64,000 nucleotides of DNA from Saussurea involucrata (lineage: Eukaryota > Streptophyta > Magnoliopsida > Asterales > Asteraceae). Numbering within the stretch: position 1 is the first letter of the stretch; every line of letters starts with the position of its first letter. Positions 22,475 to 35,517 of this stretch are shown here, in pieces. The stretch is from positions 76,390,795-76,454,794 of the forward strand of contig CM066327.1 of NCBI GenBank assembly GCA_033807775.1, in the 5' to 3' direction. The position numbers and the translations under genes were made by a program. The notes beneath the pieces are model-generated. The model saw only the letters and a list, made by a program, of their open reading frames with translations. It had not been told where the DNA came from and searched no databases.

Positions 22475-22635
22475 AAAAATTAAAAAGTGCAAGGTTTTCT
22501 AGGCTAAGTACATGACAAGAGGTGAAACAATGTACGTCAAAAGATTTTACTTTTCTGTCATACAAAAATATGCCAGAGTCACTTACACTTGTTTACATTA
22601 TGAAAGGAAAGGTTTGCAGAGGTTGGTAGAGGATA

Positions 22636-25600
22636 TCAGACGTTGGCGTCTTTGAAGTCGTTGAAATTTCTGTTGTCGAATCCTAATTCTTTAAGCTCGT
22701 GATAGAATCTGATGCAGAGGGTTCTGAAGTTGATTGTTGAGTCGATGACCTCTATCAGTCTATTTGCAAGAGCTTGATTCATGAGCTTCGTTCCTCTGTG
22801 CTCCATGAGGATAGCTCTAAGCTTTGTCAAAGTACATGTTGCATACTTTTGACAAAACATCTCTACGAACAGTCTTGACTTCCCAGCAGGATCTTGATTG
22901 ACTAACCCAACTCTTGGAGATGTAATGATCGAGTTTGGTATGGCAGAGGATGGACAGTCATCTTCTGGTGGTTTTAGACTTAGGTTTCTTACTCCAAGAT
23001 CTCGTCCTAATTGGAAGTCGACAAGGCTGTATGGCAGAAGTTTCTCACGCATGGCTTTCCTTATTACCCTGTATGCCCTTCGATTTGCATCTGTTGTGTA
23101 GTTCTCTTTCGTATAATTGAGAAGGTCAGGTAGGTTGTAGGGATTTAGATTTCTCAGATCAGCATCTGAGAATTGGTTCACGGTTCTGTCCTCCCTTTTG
23201 ACCTTATATATGTTGTAGGAAACCTTAGGTGTGGTTCTGGTTTGAGAAAACTTACAGTATATGACCTTGTCGATTTTGGAGATTGAGAAGACTTGGTGTT
23301 TTGGCTTGGGTGTTGTTCTTGTGAAGATATTTTCGAGGTCAGCATGAAAGTTTGGATCTTGAATGGATGGTGGCAGAGGATCTCTGGCAGTTCTGTTGTA
23401 CATATATCTGTACACCACCTCTTCCATCTGTCGTGGAGGTGCACCGGGTGGAGGCATGGGTCTGCGCAGAGCATCCATTTGTTTCTTAATTTGGGCCACT
23501 CGATCCTCTGTGTGTTTTGCCTTTGGATCCAGAACAGGTATATTTGACAGAGGGGTAGCACCGAAAGCCCAATCTTCTTCTTCTGGCTATGGTGTCACAA
23601 AGGCGTCGAAGGAGATTTTCATCAATTTCTCTGCTGGTTGATGCTTTGGCTTCTTCTTCTTGGGTTCCTCTGTCATTATCCCCTTGCCTTGTCTTTTGCC
23701 TTCGGCTGTAGATCTTTATGTAGAGATGGGGTTGCCTCTGTGGGTTTTATCTTTTGGGGTTCTGAGGGCTTTGAAGGAGGTACTTCTGAAGTTTTGGGGG
23801 TTGCCTCTGATGGTTTTGTCACTTGTGTTTCTGAGGACTTGGTTGGTGAGATTGATTTGTTCAGAGGTTTGGTTGGTGAGGCTTCTGCGGATTTGCTCAG
23901 ATATTTTCTATGTTTGCGAGCAATCGACTTTGTTCTGGTTTTGGGTGTGGGTGATGGAGATTTTGTCTTCTCGGCTTCTGGTGTTGGAGATGGAAGTTTG
24001 GGTTCTTCAGGTGTTGTTGGTGTTGGTGAAGTTGGTTTGTCTTCTGTTGGTTTAGGAGTAGGGGTTGGTTGGTCTTCTTCGGAGGATGTCAAGATTTGAA
24101 ATTGTTCACGGGTTGGCACATCTTCTCCGAATACAGAGGTTGTTTCCACAGAGGTGGGTGTTGCCTCTGTGGACTTCTGTTGTTGATCTTGATTGGTTTC
24201 AGGTACTTGGGTTGTAATTGGGGTTTCTTCAGGTGTTATTTCCAAAGAGGTGGTTGTTGCCTCTGTGGTCTGTTGTTGATTTATTCCTTGGGTTTGAGTT
24301 GGGGGAACTTGGTTTAGGGGTTCAGCGGATACCGGTGGAGCTGGTAGACCTCTGCTTGCAGCTTTCTCCCTGTGTTTCTCCCCCTCAGGATGATCTGATG
24401 AATCATCAGAGTCATCATCAGAGTCATCCTGACACTTATCTTTTGTACCCTCTGCCCTGCATGAAGCTTCTAGATTTTTGGGCGGTATGGCACCTGCAGC
24501 TATCATCTTTGTGCACAAGTCATCACAGAGGCCAAAACGATTTGCGAGCTCTGCCTCTGTGTTGAAGCGCATTCTGCCGACGCTCTTCTGAAAGTCTTTA
24601 ACGTAGGTGTGATTGGCGATTGTAAAGGCTTTGATGAAGTCTGTCATCTGATCGAGAATCCCCTGGCCGAGCTCTGTAAGTTGTGCTCTTGTCATATAGT
24701 CGGAAGGCTTCATGGCCAGAGTTGCTTCTGTAGTATGCTCTTGAACTTGCTCGAGGGCCTTCTTTAAATCTTCAGGAGTAAGGCCCGGAGATGTTGGGGA
24801 TTGCTCTTTCTTCAGCTTTTCAATCAATTCATTGACAGAGCTTTGCAAGGCAGAGGATGTGGCTTTCTCGAACTTAGCAGCAGCAGAGGTGGCAGAGGTT
24901 GTCGCAGCTGTTCTCATCTGGGCTAGAGCATTTTGCACCTCTATGGACAGGTTGTCCATTTTGGTGTTCATATCGGTAAAGGCCCTTGTGGTAATATCTG
25001 CAAAAGAATCAAAAGAGTTTTTCAACTCTTTCAATGTATTGTCCACAGAGGTGACAAGGGTTTGGAACTCATCCCTTGATACATGTGGACTTGGTGTAAC
25101 CTCTGGGGGAACACATTCGTCCCCAGAGTGAGTCCTTGTTCCTTGGACACCTTCTTTCGCCTTTGTTTGTACGTTGGGGGCGGAAGGATTTCCTTCTGAT
25201 CCTTGAGTAGAGGTTTTTGAGGCCTCATTCTCTACAGAAGTTCTGATAAGGACATTGTCTAGATCCACTTCAGAGGTTGGTACTAGAGTATCCTTATGTT
25301 GACTCGGAGACTTGTCTAGAGTCTCTCCGTCTTTGTGCACTCTAGGCCCCTCTGAAGGGCAGGTTGGACTTACGTGTGTGCGTGTGGCAGAGGAAACAAA
25401 TTCCTCTGCAATAGTGTCAGATGTGATCTGGGGCGAGGAATCACAAACTAAAGGCAAGTCCTTTGGAGAGGACTCCCTTGGAATGGTTTCCCCGGCTATT
25501 AGTGGCACAGAGGTGGAAGGAATTTCCTCTGCCCGGTCAGTTTGGGGTGGGTTCGAGCTGTGCTGCTCTTGTTCAATATTACCTTCTGCCACTAGATTGG

Positions 25601-26487
25601 TGGTAATAGACATGTGGGTTGCACTGGGAGTTGGTTGGGGTTGTGTGCCTCTTCTAGCTACGGCATCTTCTTGGGCTTCACCCTCTGTCATACACCCTAG
25701 CCTAATTGTTTCTCTTCTAGTCTCTATCACATCAAAATTTTCCTTATCCTCTGGACTTTTTCTAAGTACATCATAGCTTGGATGAGTAGAGTGGAGAAAG
25801 GGGTTCTGGATCACTTCCGGGGTCTTTCCCTGAATACCTGCAGGGGTTCTGTCATCTTTATCCAGATTAGAGTCATCTTCTGTGATTCTGAAGTCTGGAT
25901 TTTCACTCGACCAATTGGAGAGGGCTTCACATTCCCACCATGAGGTATCTAAGGTATTTGCTATTTAGGGGTTCTCAAGAAAAGATGCGAAGTCACCCTG
26001 ATCTTCTGCATAGTTGATAGGTGAAGGGGATTGCATAGGTTGTTCAGGGGTTTCTTCGACCATTTCTGCTTCCTCTGCGATGGATTGCATAGGAGTGTGA
26101 GGCTTCTTGGTTTTCTCCTTGCTTTTCTTTCTTTTTGGTTTGGGAGCACCCTCCTCAGAAAACTTGTTTTTTCTCTTCTTTTTGTCTTTAGGAGGAGGGG
26201 GAGGAGCAGAGGATCCAACTTCTGTTGCATTAGGAGGGGACTGTTGGGTTTGGGCAGCACTGGTGGAGGTGCCCTCTGTCGTTTTCTTCTTCCTGTGGGC
26301 TTTCTTCTCTTTCTTAGCAGAGGGTTTTCTCTTTGAAGCAGGGGAGAGAATTGTATTTCTCAGAGTATGAAACTTCTCTTGTACTTATTCATGCTTAGCC
26401 AAGGCCACTGCCCATTCTTCGTCAGACATCCTATCTACAACCCTAGATCCTAAGGGGACTCCTAGATGCGGGGGTGTCACAGGACTC
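22636..26487 (-). pseudogene. B1 aORF, 3' portion (left of the C insertion)
   Basis: Continues the ORF that starts near 52800, interrupted by element C after 26487. In sense order: SDEEWAVALAKHE, a very basic stretch (KKKRKNKFSEE, PKPKRKKSKEK) with stops near 26387 and 25964, then 712 open codons (25814-23676), then 288 codons (23499-22636). The middle is Ser/Thr/Pro/Glu-rich with a coiled coil (FQTLVTSVDNTLKELKNSFDS...) and repeated PTPTPKP/TSPTPT segments. The C-terminal domain (YNIYKVKREDRTVNQFSDADLRNLNPYNLPDLL) matches the family A and D C-terminal domains. The final block is FRTLCIRFYHELKELGF. Function unknown. Confidence 0.72.
26483..26487. repeat. Target-site duplication GACTC of element C (right copy 51708-51712)
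   Basis: Exact 5-bp repeats immediately outside the two C LTRs. Joining the flanks restores an open family B aORF reading (HRTPEPS then VTPPHLG). Confidence 0.9.
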
Positions 26488-27178
26488 TGTAGGTTCCCAG
26501 ATTCACGTTGTATCATATTAATGGTAGTGAAATAGACAGCGGAAGCATATTAAATAAAGCCATTAAAATGAGTGATTGTGTAAACGATAAATGAACTATG
26601 AGAATCAAATATTGAATAGTAAAATGATAACAGGATCAGATATAAAAGTTGCTCATATATTGATAATGAATCACACCAAGAACATGTTCGAGTGTATTCG
26701 AAAATCTCATAGGACAACAATATCGTACGGAGGTAGTGCTCGAGATTGCTGCAGTGAGTGCTTAAACAATTGTGGAAAAACTACTCTTCCCAAAGCATAC
26801 AATTGTTTGTTCCACTACCTCTCTATTTATAGCCCTGGAAAAGTGAAGGCAGTGTACTATCGTACCCTAGAATGACACGTGGAAAGTGTGTCTCCTATTT
26901 TTAGGGCATACGTGGAAAGTATGGACACTTGTCTAACACTTAGGATTTCCTACGAGACTTAGGCTGACAGAGGTCTTCACTTCACCAGAGCTCTTTCGCA
27001 AGAGCTCTGTTGGTCTTCTGTTAAACACTTGTTCTTCTGTTGGAAGTCTTCGATAGAGCTCTGTTGAGCTCTGTTGGTCTTCTGACTTGAACTTCTTCCG
27101 AATCTTGTCTGATCTTTGTTGGTCTTCAGACTTGAACTATTTTCAATACTTTTACATAACAGATACTTGGGGCCAACA
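26488..27178 (-). mobile_element. Element C 3' LTR (691 bp)
   Basis: Starts TGTAGG (TGTTGG in its partner) and ends GGGGCCAACA. TATA box near 26821-26832 (sense GGCTATAAATAGAG). AGAGCTCTG palindromes cluster at 26985-27075. The flanking tract (sense TTAGGGGGAGAT) follows at 27179. Confidence 0.92.
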
Positions 27179-27202
27179 ATCTCCCCCTAAGTATTGAAAA
27201 TA
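27138..27202 (-). repeat. Inverted repeat around the terminal polypurine tract of C
   Basis: TATTTTCAATACTT at 27138-27151 (U3) and its exact reverse complement at 27189-27202 (internal): a 14-bp perfect stem enclosing the LTR edge and the tract at 27179-27188. Confidence 0.85.
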
Positions 27203-27314
27203 AAAATTTACAATTGACAATAGATTAAACAAAAGAACAGAGAACATTTACCTCTGTCGAAGCCTTGCACTAATCTTTTGGAATATTGCATTGAGATTTA
27301 AAAGACCAGTGCAT

Positions 27315-30300
27315 TTAAGCATAATTATCTCTCCTAAGAATTCTGTCGAATCTTCTGATTAGAGTGCGGAAGTCCAGCATCTGATCAATCTGGTCGATGA
27401 AGAGTTTCTGCTATTCTTCTGGACACTTGTTTCTTGGGAGATCTTGGATTATGTTCTTGAGGTATACTAGCGACTCACTTGAGTACTTGTGGGCTTCAGC
27501 TGCTCTGATGGCCTTCTTTGTGCCCTTCTGTCGGCAGACAAAGACTGGAGGATCTTCTACTATGGTTCCAGTTCTGTGATGGCCATAACCCTCAAGGTTT
27601 TCATTTGGTGGTGCAATCGCTAGTTTCTCTACTTCATACTCTATGCCTAGCTGATAATCAATCTGTATTCTGAGATTGATGTGCTCTTGCATAGCGAATC
27701 TGACTTCTGGTAGTGCAGTTCTGGCCGGTGTGTATCTTTCTGAGAAGTTCAAGCAATATGCGTGGAGTAAGATCAGGTCATATGGTTTCAGAAGGACGAG
27801 ATCATTGTCATTGAAGATTTCATTTCTGCCTTCGTGTTGAAACTTCTTGTCATGTTGAAACTTCTTGTGCTTGATGTCCAGAATTCTGCGGATACCGAAG
27901 TTTATATTGATGGCTCTGTTCTGATTTGACCTGGTTTGGATGAACTTTAGCCTTGCATCAGAAATGGTGTTTATTCTGATTGGGTTGAGGTATGGGTTAA
28001 TGGGTACGGCATTACAGGGATGATGTCTATGTCAGCATATAGAAATGCAAATACCGTTTCTAAGGCAGGTTTTTCGGTATGAAAGGTAGAGGTTTCTGGG
28101 TTCTGTTCTGTTACCGTTGGGTTTGGGTCATCATGGGTTTCTGCCATAAGAGTGTCGATGTGAGCAGATTTCTGAGTAGCTTCAGGTTGGGCTTGACTTG
28201 ATTGTCCTTCAGCAGAGGATGGGTCTGTCCTCTCTGGTTCTTTTGTTGGAGAAGTAGGAGGGGTATCTAGGCAGATGATCTCTAGTGGTTCTTGTGTTGA
28301 CTCTTCTGTCGGTTTGATGACTCTGTTCTTGAACATGTAGTCAAATGCCACTTCAGTCATATCTGTCATGATTTCCTCTGTTATCCCCTTTTCTCCTTCT
28401 GTAGTCTCTGCCTCAGTTGCTTCTGGGATTTTCCCTTTACCCTTGGCTTCTCTTTCTTTTTCAGCCTCTTTCTCCTTCTCTGCCTCTTTCTCCTTCTCTG
28501 CCTCTTTCTCCTTCTCCTTCTCCCCCTTTTGTTGTTCGGAGGACTCACCCAATTGTTTGTCTGATTGACCTTCTTGAGCGTCTTCGAAATCATCATCATC
28601 GTCAGAATCGTCAATTCGAGCTGCTGGTGAGGACGGAACAACAAACTTCAGACCAGCTTTGTGTCTCTTGCTTGAGGGTTCGTTTGTGGGTGCTTCTTCT
28701 GCAGGTCTTTTTGATGTAGAGGTAGCCTGTAAAATAATCTCAGTAAAGTTTGAGGCTGCCTTTGTCATTACATCTTCTACCTCTGTTGCAGCACCTCTGA
28801 TCTCTTCTACTTGAGCCTCGAAGTTGACCTTGTGAGACTCAAGAGACGCTTTCACATGTTGTTCTGTTGCCTTAGCTTTCATTACAAATTTTGATGAGAT
28901 CGTCATCATTCGGCTAAGAATTGATTTTCTGAAGTCTCCCATTTGTCCAACTGTCATGGGTAGGTTATTTGGGTTAGGGCTGGAGATGTTGAGTGGAGTA
29001 GCAGATGAGGTGGTTGGTTCTTTTATGGATTCCTTAACAGAGTTGGTAATTATCTCTGTCAAGGTTCTGACGTTAGATTCTGAAAGAATAACCGTGGGTA
29101 TGGGAAGGGTTCTGTTCATCTGCGTTGTGTGGTTCTCTGTTATGAGTCGCTTTAGCTCTGCAAGATCTGTCGAAGTCTTTTTATCTTCCTCTGATCTGAC
29201 TGATCTTAGGTCGGCTATCTCTGTTGTCAGCTTTGCAATCTCTTCTCCTCTGACCCTCTCAGACTCTGTTCTGAGTGCTTCATCCTCTGCATATTTTCGA
29301 GTTATTTCAGCATGCTTGTTTGAGATGTTCAGCAGTTCTTCCCTGAGAGAAGCATTTTCCTTGCGGATCAGCTCCTCCTTTTGTTCATTGATAAGTTTAT
29401 ACTCGTTCAAAGAGTTGTTGATACTGTCACAGAAGCTTTCGAACTCTGCTCTTGTGACAGTGTCAACGAGGGTCTCCTTGGTTCCAACACATGGATCCAA
29501 TTCTGCCTCGAGTTCAGAGGCGCCTCCGTCAAGAGTTGTGTTGATGTTGGCTCTTGGAGGATGTCCACCTGATCCTTGATGTTCCCTTTGAGGGGAAACA
29601 ACTACAGGTGTTCTGACCAAAGTTTCCTCTTCCAGCTCAGGTTCTGAAGAAGGAAATCTGGTGTGATGAGAAGCATTTGGATCAAGCAATGTCTTCCCTT
29701 GTTCTACTATGGTCTCCCATTGTCCCTGAGTCGGACAGATGCTACGTGAGATTACAAAGATCTCTGGTCTATTTTGTGTGGAGTCTAAATGAGCCACAGA
29801 GGCATCATCGTGTGGAGGTGACCTATTGATGTTCTGGGGCGAATGAACATCACTACCAAAGATAGTTTCCCCGGCTTCGTGCGTACCAGAGGCATGAAGA
29901 GGTGCCTCTGATGGTATAGGCTGGTTGGGGTTCGAGGTGTGCACCTCTGTTTCAATAATCCTTTGGTCTTGATCACCAGGATTAGATTGTGTGGAAGCAC
30001 TGGGATTTTGGTTAAGGTTACCCTCAGATGTGCTCTGTTGAGCATCTTTTTCTATTCTCACATTTTCCTCGGCTCCTATGGCTGTAGAACTCTCTGGATT
30101 TTCTCTGATGTTTCCTTCTTGCTCATCATTATCAGAAGAGATAGTTTCTACCTCTGGTGTTTCTTGTACTTCCTCATGGACAGCCTCTCTAGGAGATGCT
30201 CTGTCCTCTACTTCCTCTCTTCTAGAGGAAGACCCCACTTCGGGTACTCTTGCCTCTGGTCTGTTAACTTCCTCACCAATCTCCTCACTCAAGCTCTCCA

Positions 30301-31276
30301 AGGAAGGCTCTGATCCTAAGTATGCTGGGGTTCTCACCTTAGGTTCTTGAGGTTGAGCAGCACTCTGATAGTTTTGGATAGAGATGTGGTCAGGGGTGAT
30401 AAGGGCAAGCATTGTACCTGGAATTCTTCTTATGAAGGGGTATTCGCCAGAAGTGGTGGGGAGGAATTTTGACATCGTCTAAACAGGTGTTGAGCGACCC
30501 TGATGAGTTAGTTCCAGTCTGTCGAAGGCTCTTCTAATCACCAGACTGATAAAGCGTGGAAACTTGATCATCTTCAAGAACTTGTGGGATCCAACGACTC
30601 CTCCTCTTGCGATGGATGAGGTTTTTGTGTTTACAGTCGTAAGAAGATCATTGTAGAGAATGCTGGCGTAGTCAAAGTTTCGATTGAAGAACAATCCATA
30701 CATGATTTGTAGGATTTCTGTTGTGGCTTGGTCTTGACTACCAGATTTGCTGGTAAGGGTTCTGTTTAAGGTGGAGAACATGAAATTCCACTTAGTGGGT
30801 AGATTCTGTCGCTTGAACTTTCCAATCCTATTCAGATCCTTGTTGTAACCCAGAAACTTCATGAAATCAAGAAGAACAGCTGTTTTTGGTGGTTTCTCAT
30901 AGGCGTCTATTCCTAGCTGTCGTTTGGTTTTCATTCGGAAGATTCTTCTTAAGGTACTTGCTCTAATGCGGATTGTTCCCGCTCCTCCATTACTTGCGTT
31001 GACGCTCCCAACTATCCCGTCTTGTTCTTCGATGTATTGGCATGTGGTCCACCATTGTTGGACATAGATCGCTGGAAGGTGGTCATCGAACTCTGTTAGG
31101 GCTCTGAAGATGTCAGAGTTTCTAAAGAACTCAATGAAGACGTGATACAGGGGTAGATAGAGTCCTGGAGTGAGATCGAATCTGTAGTTGTTGTCAGCAA
31201 ACTCGTATGGAAGAACAATGATATCATCGGTGGGTTCTATTCAGCTTGAATCAGCAGAGTTTTGGGGTTCCACCAT
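27315..31276 (-). pseudogene. Element C aORF, nearly intact frame with three stops and one frameshift
   Basis: ATG 31276-31274, about 110 nt downstream of a TATA box. One frame runs from 31276 to about 27985, broken only by TGA at 31243-31241 and TAG at 30481-30479; a frameshift near 27985 leads into the last part, with TAG at 27413-27411 and the end at 27315. The N-terminal domain (GLYLPLYHVFIEFFRNSD...IYVQQWWTTCQ) resembles the QFW domain of A and B. Then an acidic Ser/Pro/Glu segment, a long coiled coil (about 29450-29150), an EKEKEA repeat (28440-28520), a basic KRPAEEAP...SSKRHKAG segment (a possible nuclear signal) and a C-terminal block ending in LDFRTLIRRFDRILRR, as in B. No signal peptide or transmembrane helix is visible. 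Confidence 0.75.
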
Positions 31277-32095
31277 TGTTGCAGGTTTGGGTTTTCTTGA
31301 AGAACACTGAGGATTTAAATAAAAGAGGGAAAGGTGAAAGGTTTAGGAAGTTTAGAAAAGAAATGGGTCAAGGTTATGGATATTTATAGTCAGAACTTGT
31401 GGCTAGGTAATCGCCGTAGATACTGTAGGCACTCGAGTGTCAGAAGGTGGAGTGGCCTGAATTATGTATCGTGGGGACAGCTAGTGGTTTAGCTTTCAAT
31501 TAGAGAGTGCCACGTGGATTTGTTCTGACCACTTTTGTGCAAGTAAACCGTCGCGGTTAGAGATGTGTGGGTAACAAGTGGTTGACGCTTAGAAATAACC
31601 CGCACCTCTGATGACGTTACTTCTGATGACGTGGCATAAAACTGACAGAGCTCTGTTCTAGATTTGCAAGTTTTTTCTTCTGATGAGTGACCCTTTAGTA
31701 CTCTTTTGGTATTTCACCTTAATCCAAAAAAACATTTAAAATTCTGTATCTGATGAGGAAATGGTCAAAGAACAATAACAGAACTGACTTTGAATATTTC
31801 ACAGAGTTCTGGTGAGAAACAACAGAGGCTCTGGTGAAATATCAGAGTTCTGTTGGGTTCTTGACTTTATCAAAGGATTTTCATCAGAACAGGTTTTCCC
31901 TCTTTTTGCTCCCCCTAAAACCATGCATTATCTTTCTTTTAAGCTCCTCCTAGAAAATTGAGCTTAAACAAAAAAAAAACTTTTGTACAAACAAAATTTT
32001 ATATACAAACAGAATGTTCACCGAAAGCGTGTTGAAAAAGTATGCTTGACAGAGCTCTGGTAGGATCATCAGAGGCTCTGTTGAGTTGAACAGAG
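31277..32095 (-). promoter_or_regulatory. Element C pol-aORF spacer: predicted promoter, polypurine copy, hairpin
   Basis: Non-coding. Sense order: hairpin TTAAGCTC...GAGCTTAA (about 31940-31968), polypurine copy AGGGGGAGC near 31907-31918, AGAGCTCTG/AGAGGCTCTG-type words, two ACGT cores (31612-31617 and TGACGTGG at 31627-31634 on the plus strand), G-box CACGTG (31511-31516), TATA box CTATAAATA (31381-31389), short leader, ATG. Same series of motif types as in families A and B. Function inferred. Confidence 0.5.
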
Positions 32096-35000
32096 TTAGG
32101 AGGATAAGTTCAGCATACCCAGTTTGCTGATTAAGAAGTTAAACCTCCTTTCATCAAGGGCTTTTGTAAACAAGTCAGCAAGCTGAAGATCAGTTGAAAC
32201 AAAATACATTTCAATAGTTCCTTTTTCAACATGATCCTTTATGAAGTGGTACCTTATGTCGATGTGCTTAGTTTTCGAGTGTTGAACTGGATTGGTTGTT
32301 ATGGCAATGGCACTCTTAGAGTCACATAGAATTGGAATTTTACCATATTCCAAGCCATAATCTTTGAGTTGTGTTTTCATCCATATCACTTAAGAGCAAC
32401 AACTAGCAGCAGCAACATTTTCTGCTTCTGCTGTAGAGGTTGAAACACAGTTCTGTTTCTTGGATGTCCAACTCACCAACTTTTCTCCAAGCAGTTGGCA
32501 GCTACCAGAAGTACTATTTCTGTCATTCTTGCATCCTCCATAGTCTGAATCTGTATATGCTACAAGCTCGAAACCAGAGTTAAGAGGATACCAGAGACCC
32601 AAAAATTGAGTCCCTTTCAGATATTTAAAGATACGCTTGACAGATGTTAAATTAGTTTCTGTAGGATTTGCTTGAAATCTGGCACGGAGACAGGTTGCAA
32701 ACATTATATCAGGTCTGCTGGCAGTTAAGTACAGAAGTGACCCTATCATGCCTCTGTAGTACTTGACATCTGTTGGTTCACCATTAAGATCAGAGTCAAG
32801 CTTAACTCCAGTGGCAATAGGAGTTTTCATTGGTTTTGAATCATATAGCTTATATTTTTTCAACATATCAGAGATGTACTTTGACTGACTTATGAAAGTC
32901 CCTCTGTCTGATTGTTTAACTTGTAAACCAAGGAAGAAAGAAAGTTCTCCCATCATGCTCATTTTGAATTCGCTTTTCATTAAACTTTCAAACTTATCAC
33001 AGTACTCCTGCCTTGTAGACCCAAAGATAATATCATTAACATATATTTGTACCAGAAGTATATCATTCTTATATCTTCTAAAGAATAGAGTTTTATCGAC
33101 TGTACCTTTCTCGAAGTGATTGACCAACAGAAATTTGGACAGAGTTTCATACCAGGCTCTGGGAGCTTGCTTAAGGCCGTACAGAGATTTGTCTAACTTG
33201 TAAACGTGGTTTGGAAACTCTGAACATTCAAAACCAGGTAGTTGTTGGACATAAACTTCTTCTTGTAGTTTGCCATTCAGAAAGGCAGACTTGACATCCA
33301 TTTGGTGGACCTTAAAACCCTTATGAGCAGCATAGGCTAGGAAGATTCTGATGGCTTCTAGCCTAGCCACAGGTGCAAAGGTTTCGTCATAGTCAATACA
33401 TTCTTCCTGTCTGTATCCTTTTGCAACCAGACGGGCTTTGTTTCTGATGATAATCCCATCTTCATCCTTTTTGTTTCTAAACACCCATTTGGTTCCAATG
33501 GCCGCTTTGCCTTTTGGGAGTGGAACCAAGGACCAAACTTTATTTCTTTCGAATTCCAGAAGCTCTTCTTGCATAGCTTCGATCCAATTTGGGTTCTCTA
33601 GGGCTTCAGAAATTTTCTTCGGCTCAATCATGCTTAAGAAATTTACAAAGAAGGCTTCATTGATTGTGGTCGATCTTGTCTTCACACCATCTTCAGCAGC
33701 ACCAATGATAATATGATGAGGATGATCCTTTGTCCATCGTGTCATGGGAGCATGGACAACAGGCGGGGTTTGTGCTTCTGATGGGAAAAGACGAACTTCA
33801 GCATCAGAGCTCTGTTGATTGGGACCGGGGCTCTGTGGCACACGACTTTGGAGAGTGGCCTCATTGCTCTGAGAGTCATTAACAGGGCTCTGTGAAGGTG
33901 AGCTTTCAAACAAGGAGTCTCTGCCAATATTAGTTAGCAAAGGTGATGATGGCTCTTGTTCATGTCCTCTCTCGTTCTGATGTGGTTCCTCATTTCGCTG
34001 TATCACTCCTGTAGACAGAGAAGTAGATGGTGAAATATTAGAGGGACCAGTGAGAGATGTACCTGTCAGATTCTGTTCTATTGAGTTCTGAGCTTGATCT
34101 CCTCTGTTGATGTTATCAGAGGAATCATCATGAGATTGATATCTTCTTCCCTTGTCTTTGAAGAACTTGTCTTTTTCTGTTCAGTCTGTGTCCCCTCTGT
34201 TGATTTACGATCAGAGGAGCTCGATGTGCTTTCATCAAAGGACACATTTACACTTTCTTGAATGACCCGACATCTGGAGTTGTAGACTCTGTAGGCTTTA
34301 GAGGTTAAGGAATAACCAATAAAGATTCCTTCGTCTGCTTTCTTATCAAACTTTCCCAGCTGATCTTTGTCATTCAATATGTAGCACTTGCAACCGAAAA
34401 CATGAAAGAATTTTACGTTTGGTCTTCTATTGTTGATGAGTTCATAAGGAGTCTTCTTAAATCTCTTTACTATCACAGCTCTGTTTTGGGTAAAACAGGC
34501 TGTTGAGACTGCTTCTGCCCAGAAGTTTATTGGAAGGACAGAGCCAGCCAACATGGTTCTGGCAGCTTCTACCAGCGTTCTGTTCTTTCTTTCCACAACT
34601 CCATTCTGTTGTGGAGTTCTTGCAGCTGAAAAGTTCTGGGAAATACCTTCCTCTGATAGGTAGGTATCAATTTTGGCATTCTTGAATTCTGTCCCATTAT
34701 CACTTCTCAACTTCTGCACTTTTAATCCTAACAGAACCTGTATCCTTCTCAACAAACTTATCAAAATTTCTAGGACATCAGATTTTACTCTGATGAACTC
34801 AATCCAAGTATATCTAGAATATTCATCAATTAAAACAAGGATATACTTCTTGCCCGACAGACTTTGCACAGAGATTGGACCACAGAGATCCACGTGAAGC
34901 ATATGCAAAGGTCTGGGACAACTATGATCACTCTTTGTTCTATGTGAAGATCTTTTCATCTTACCCAGTTCACAAGCAGAACAGAGATGGTCTTTGTCAA

Positions 35001-35517
35001 ACTTCAGAGAAGGTAGTCCTTTTACTAATTTCAGTTTCACGAGCTTGTCAAGGTTTTGAAAGTTCAAATGGGCAAGTCTTTTATGCCAGAGCCAGGCATC
35101 TTCATTTTTCAAAGACACTAAACAGAGTTTCTCTGTTGTAGAGTTTTGGTTTGGTTTAAAATTCATTTTGTAAAGATTGCCTTTTCTGTCAGCTCTTAAA
35201 AGTTCTTGACCAGACTCGGAAAGTAACAAGGAACAATATTTCTTCCTGAAATTGACATCAAATCCGTGATCACAGAGTTGACTTATACTGAGAAGATTAT
35301 GATTTAATCCTTCAACATAAGCAACTTCAGAGACTGAAACACCACCATTTACTAATGTACCATAACCTTTAATCTGCCCGCCATTGTCTCATCCGAAGGT
35401 TACTGCACTTCCCATCTTGTTCTTAAAAGAAGTTAACAGCTCCTTATTCCCCGTCATGTGCCTGGAGCATCCAGATTCCAAGTACCAGATCTGCACATGA
35501 GGTTTCTGCAAGACAGA
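32096..35517 (-). pseudogene. Element C pol: protease, integrase, RT, RNase H
   Basis: Protease motif near 35490-35460 reads WYLESGCSRHMTG: the catalytic Asp of DSG is Glu (GAA at 35478-35476). A TGA lies near 35390. From 35229 the frame covers the integrase zinc region (WLWHKRLAHLNF, CSACELGK) and core (HVDLCGP, RSDNGTEF, GVVERKNR: D, D, E present) to 34078. A frameshift at 34078-34006 precedes the RT (MDVKSAFLNG, QIYVNDIIFG: the first Asp of YVDD is Asn) and RNase H (TDSDYGG, STAEAENVAA), with an in-frame TAA at 32390-32392 before the terminal WMKTQLKDYG...LGMLNLSS. Mutations in both the protease and RT active sites mean it cannot encode a working replicase. Confidence 0.9.

Noticed and set aside
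22293..22475. 60-codon plus-strand ORF across the LTR edge
   Set aside because: Spans U3 and the polypurine tract; no coding features.
23638..24099. Gly/Val/Leu-rich plus-strand ORFs resembling membrane proteins
   Set aside because: Antisense of Pro/Thr/Ser/Lys-rich B aORF sequence; no promoter or start context.
28956..29579. 207-codon plus-strand ORF rich in Ser/Val/Leu
   Set aside because: Antisense of the C aORF coiled coil; the hydrophobic look comes from reading Glu/Asp/Lys codons backwards.
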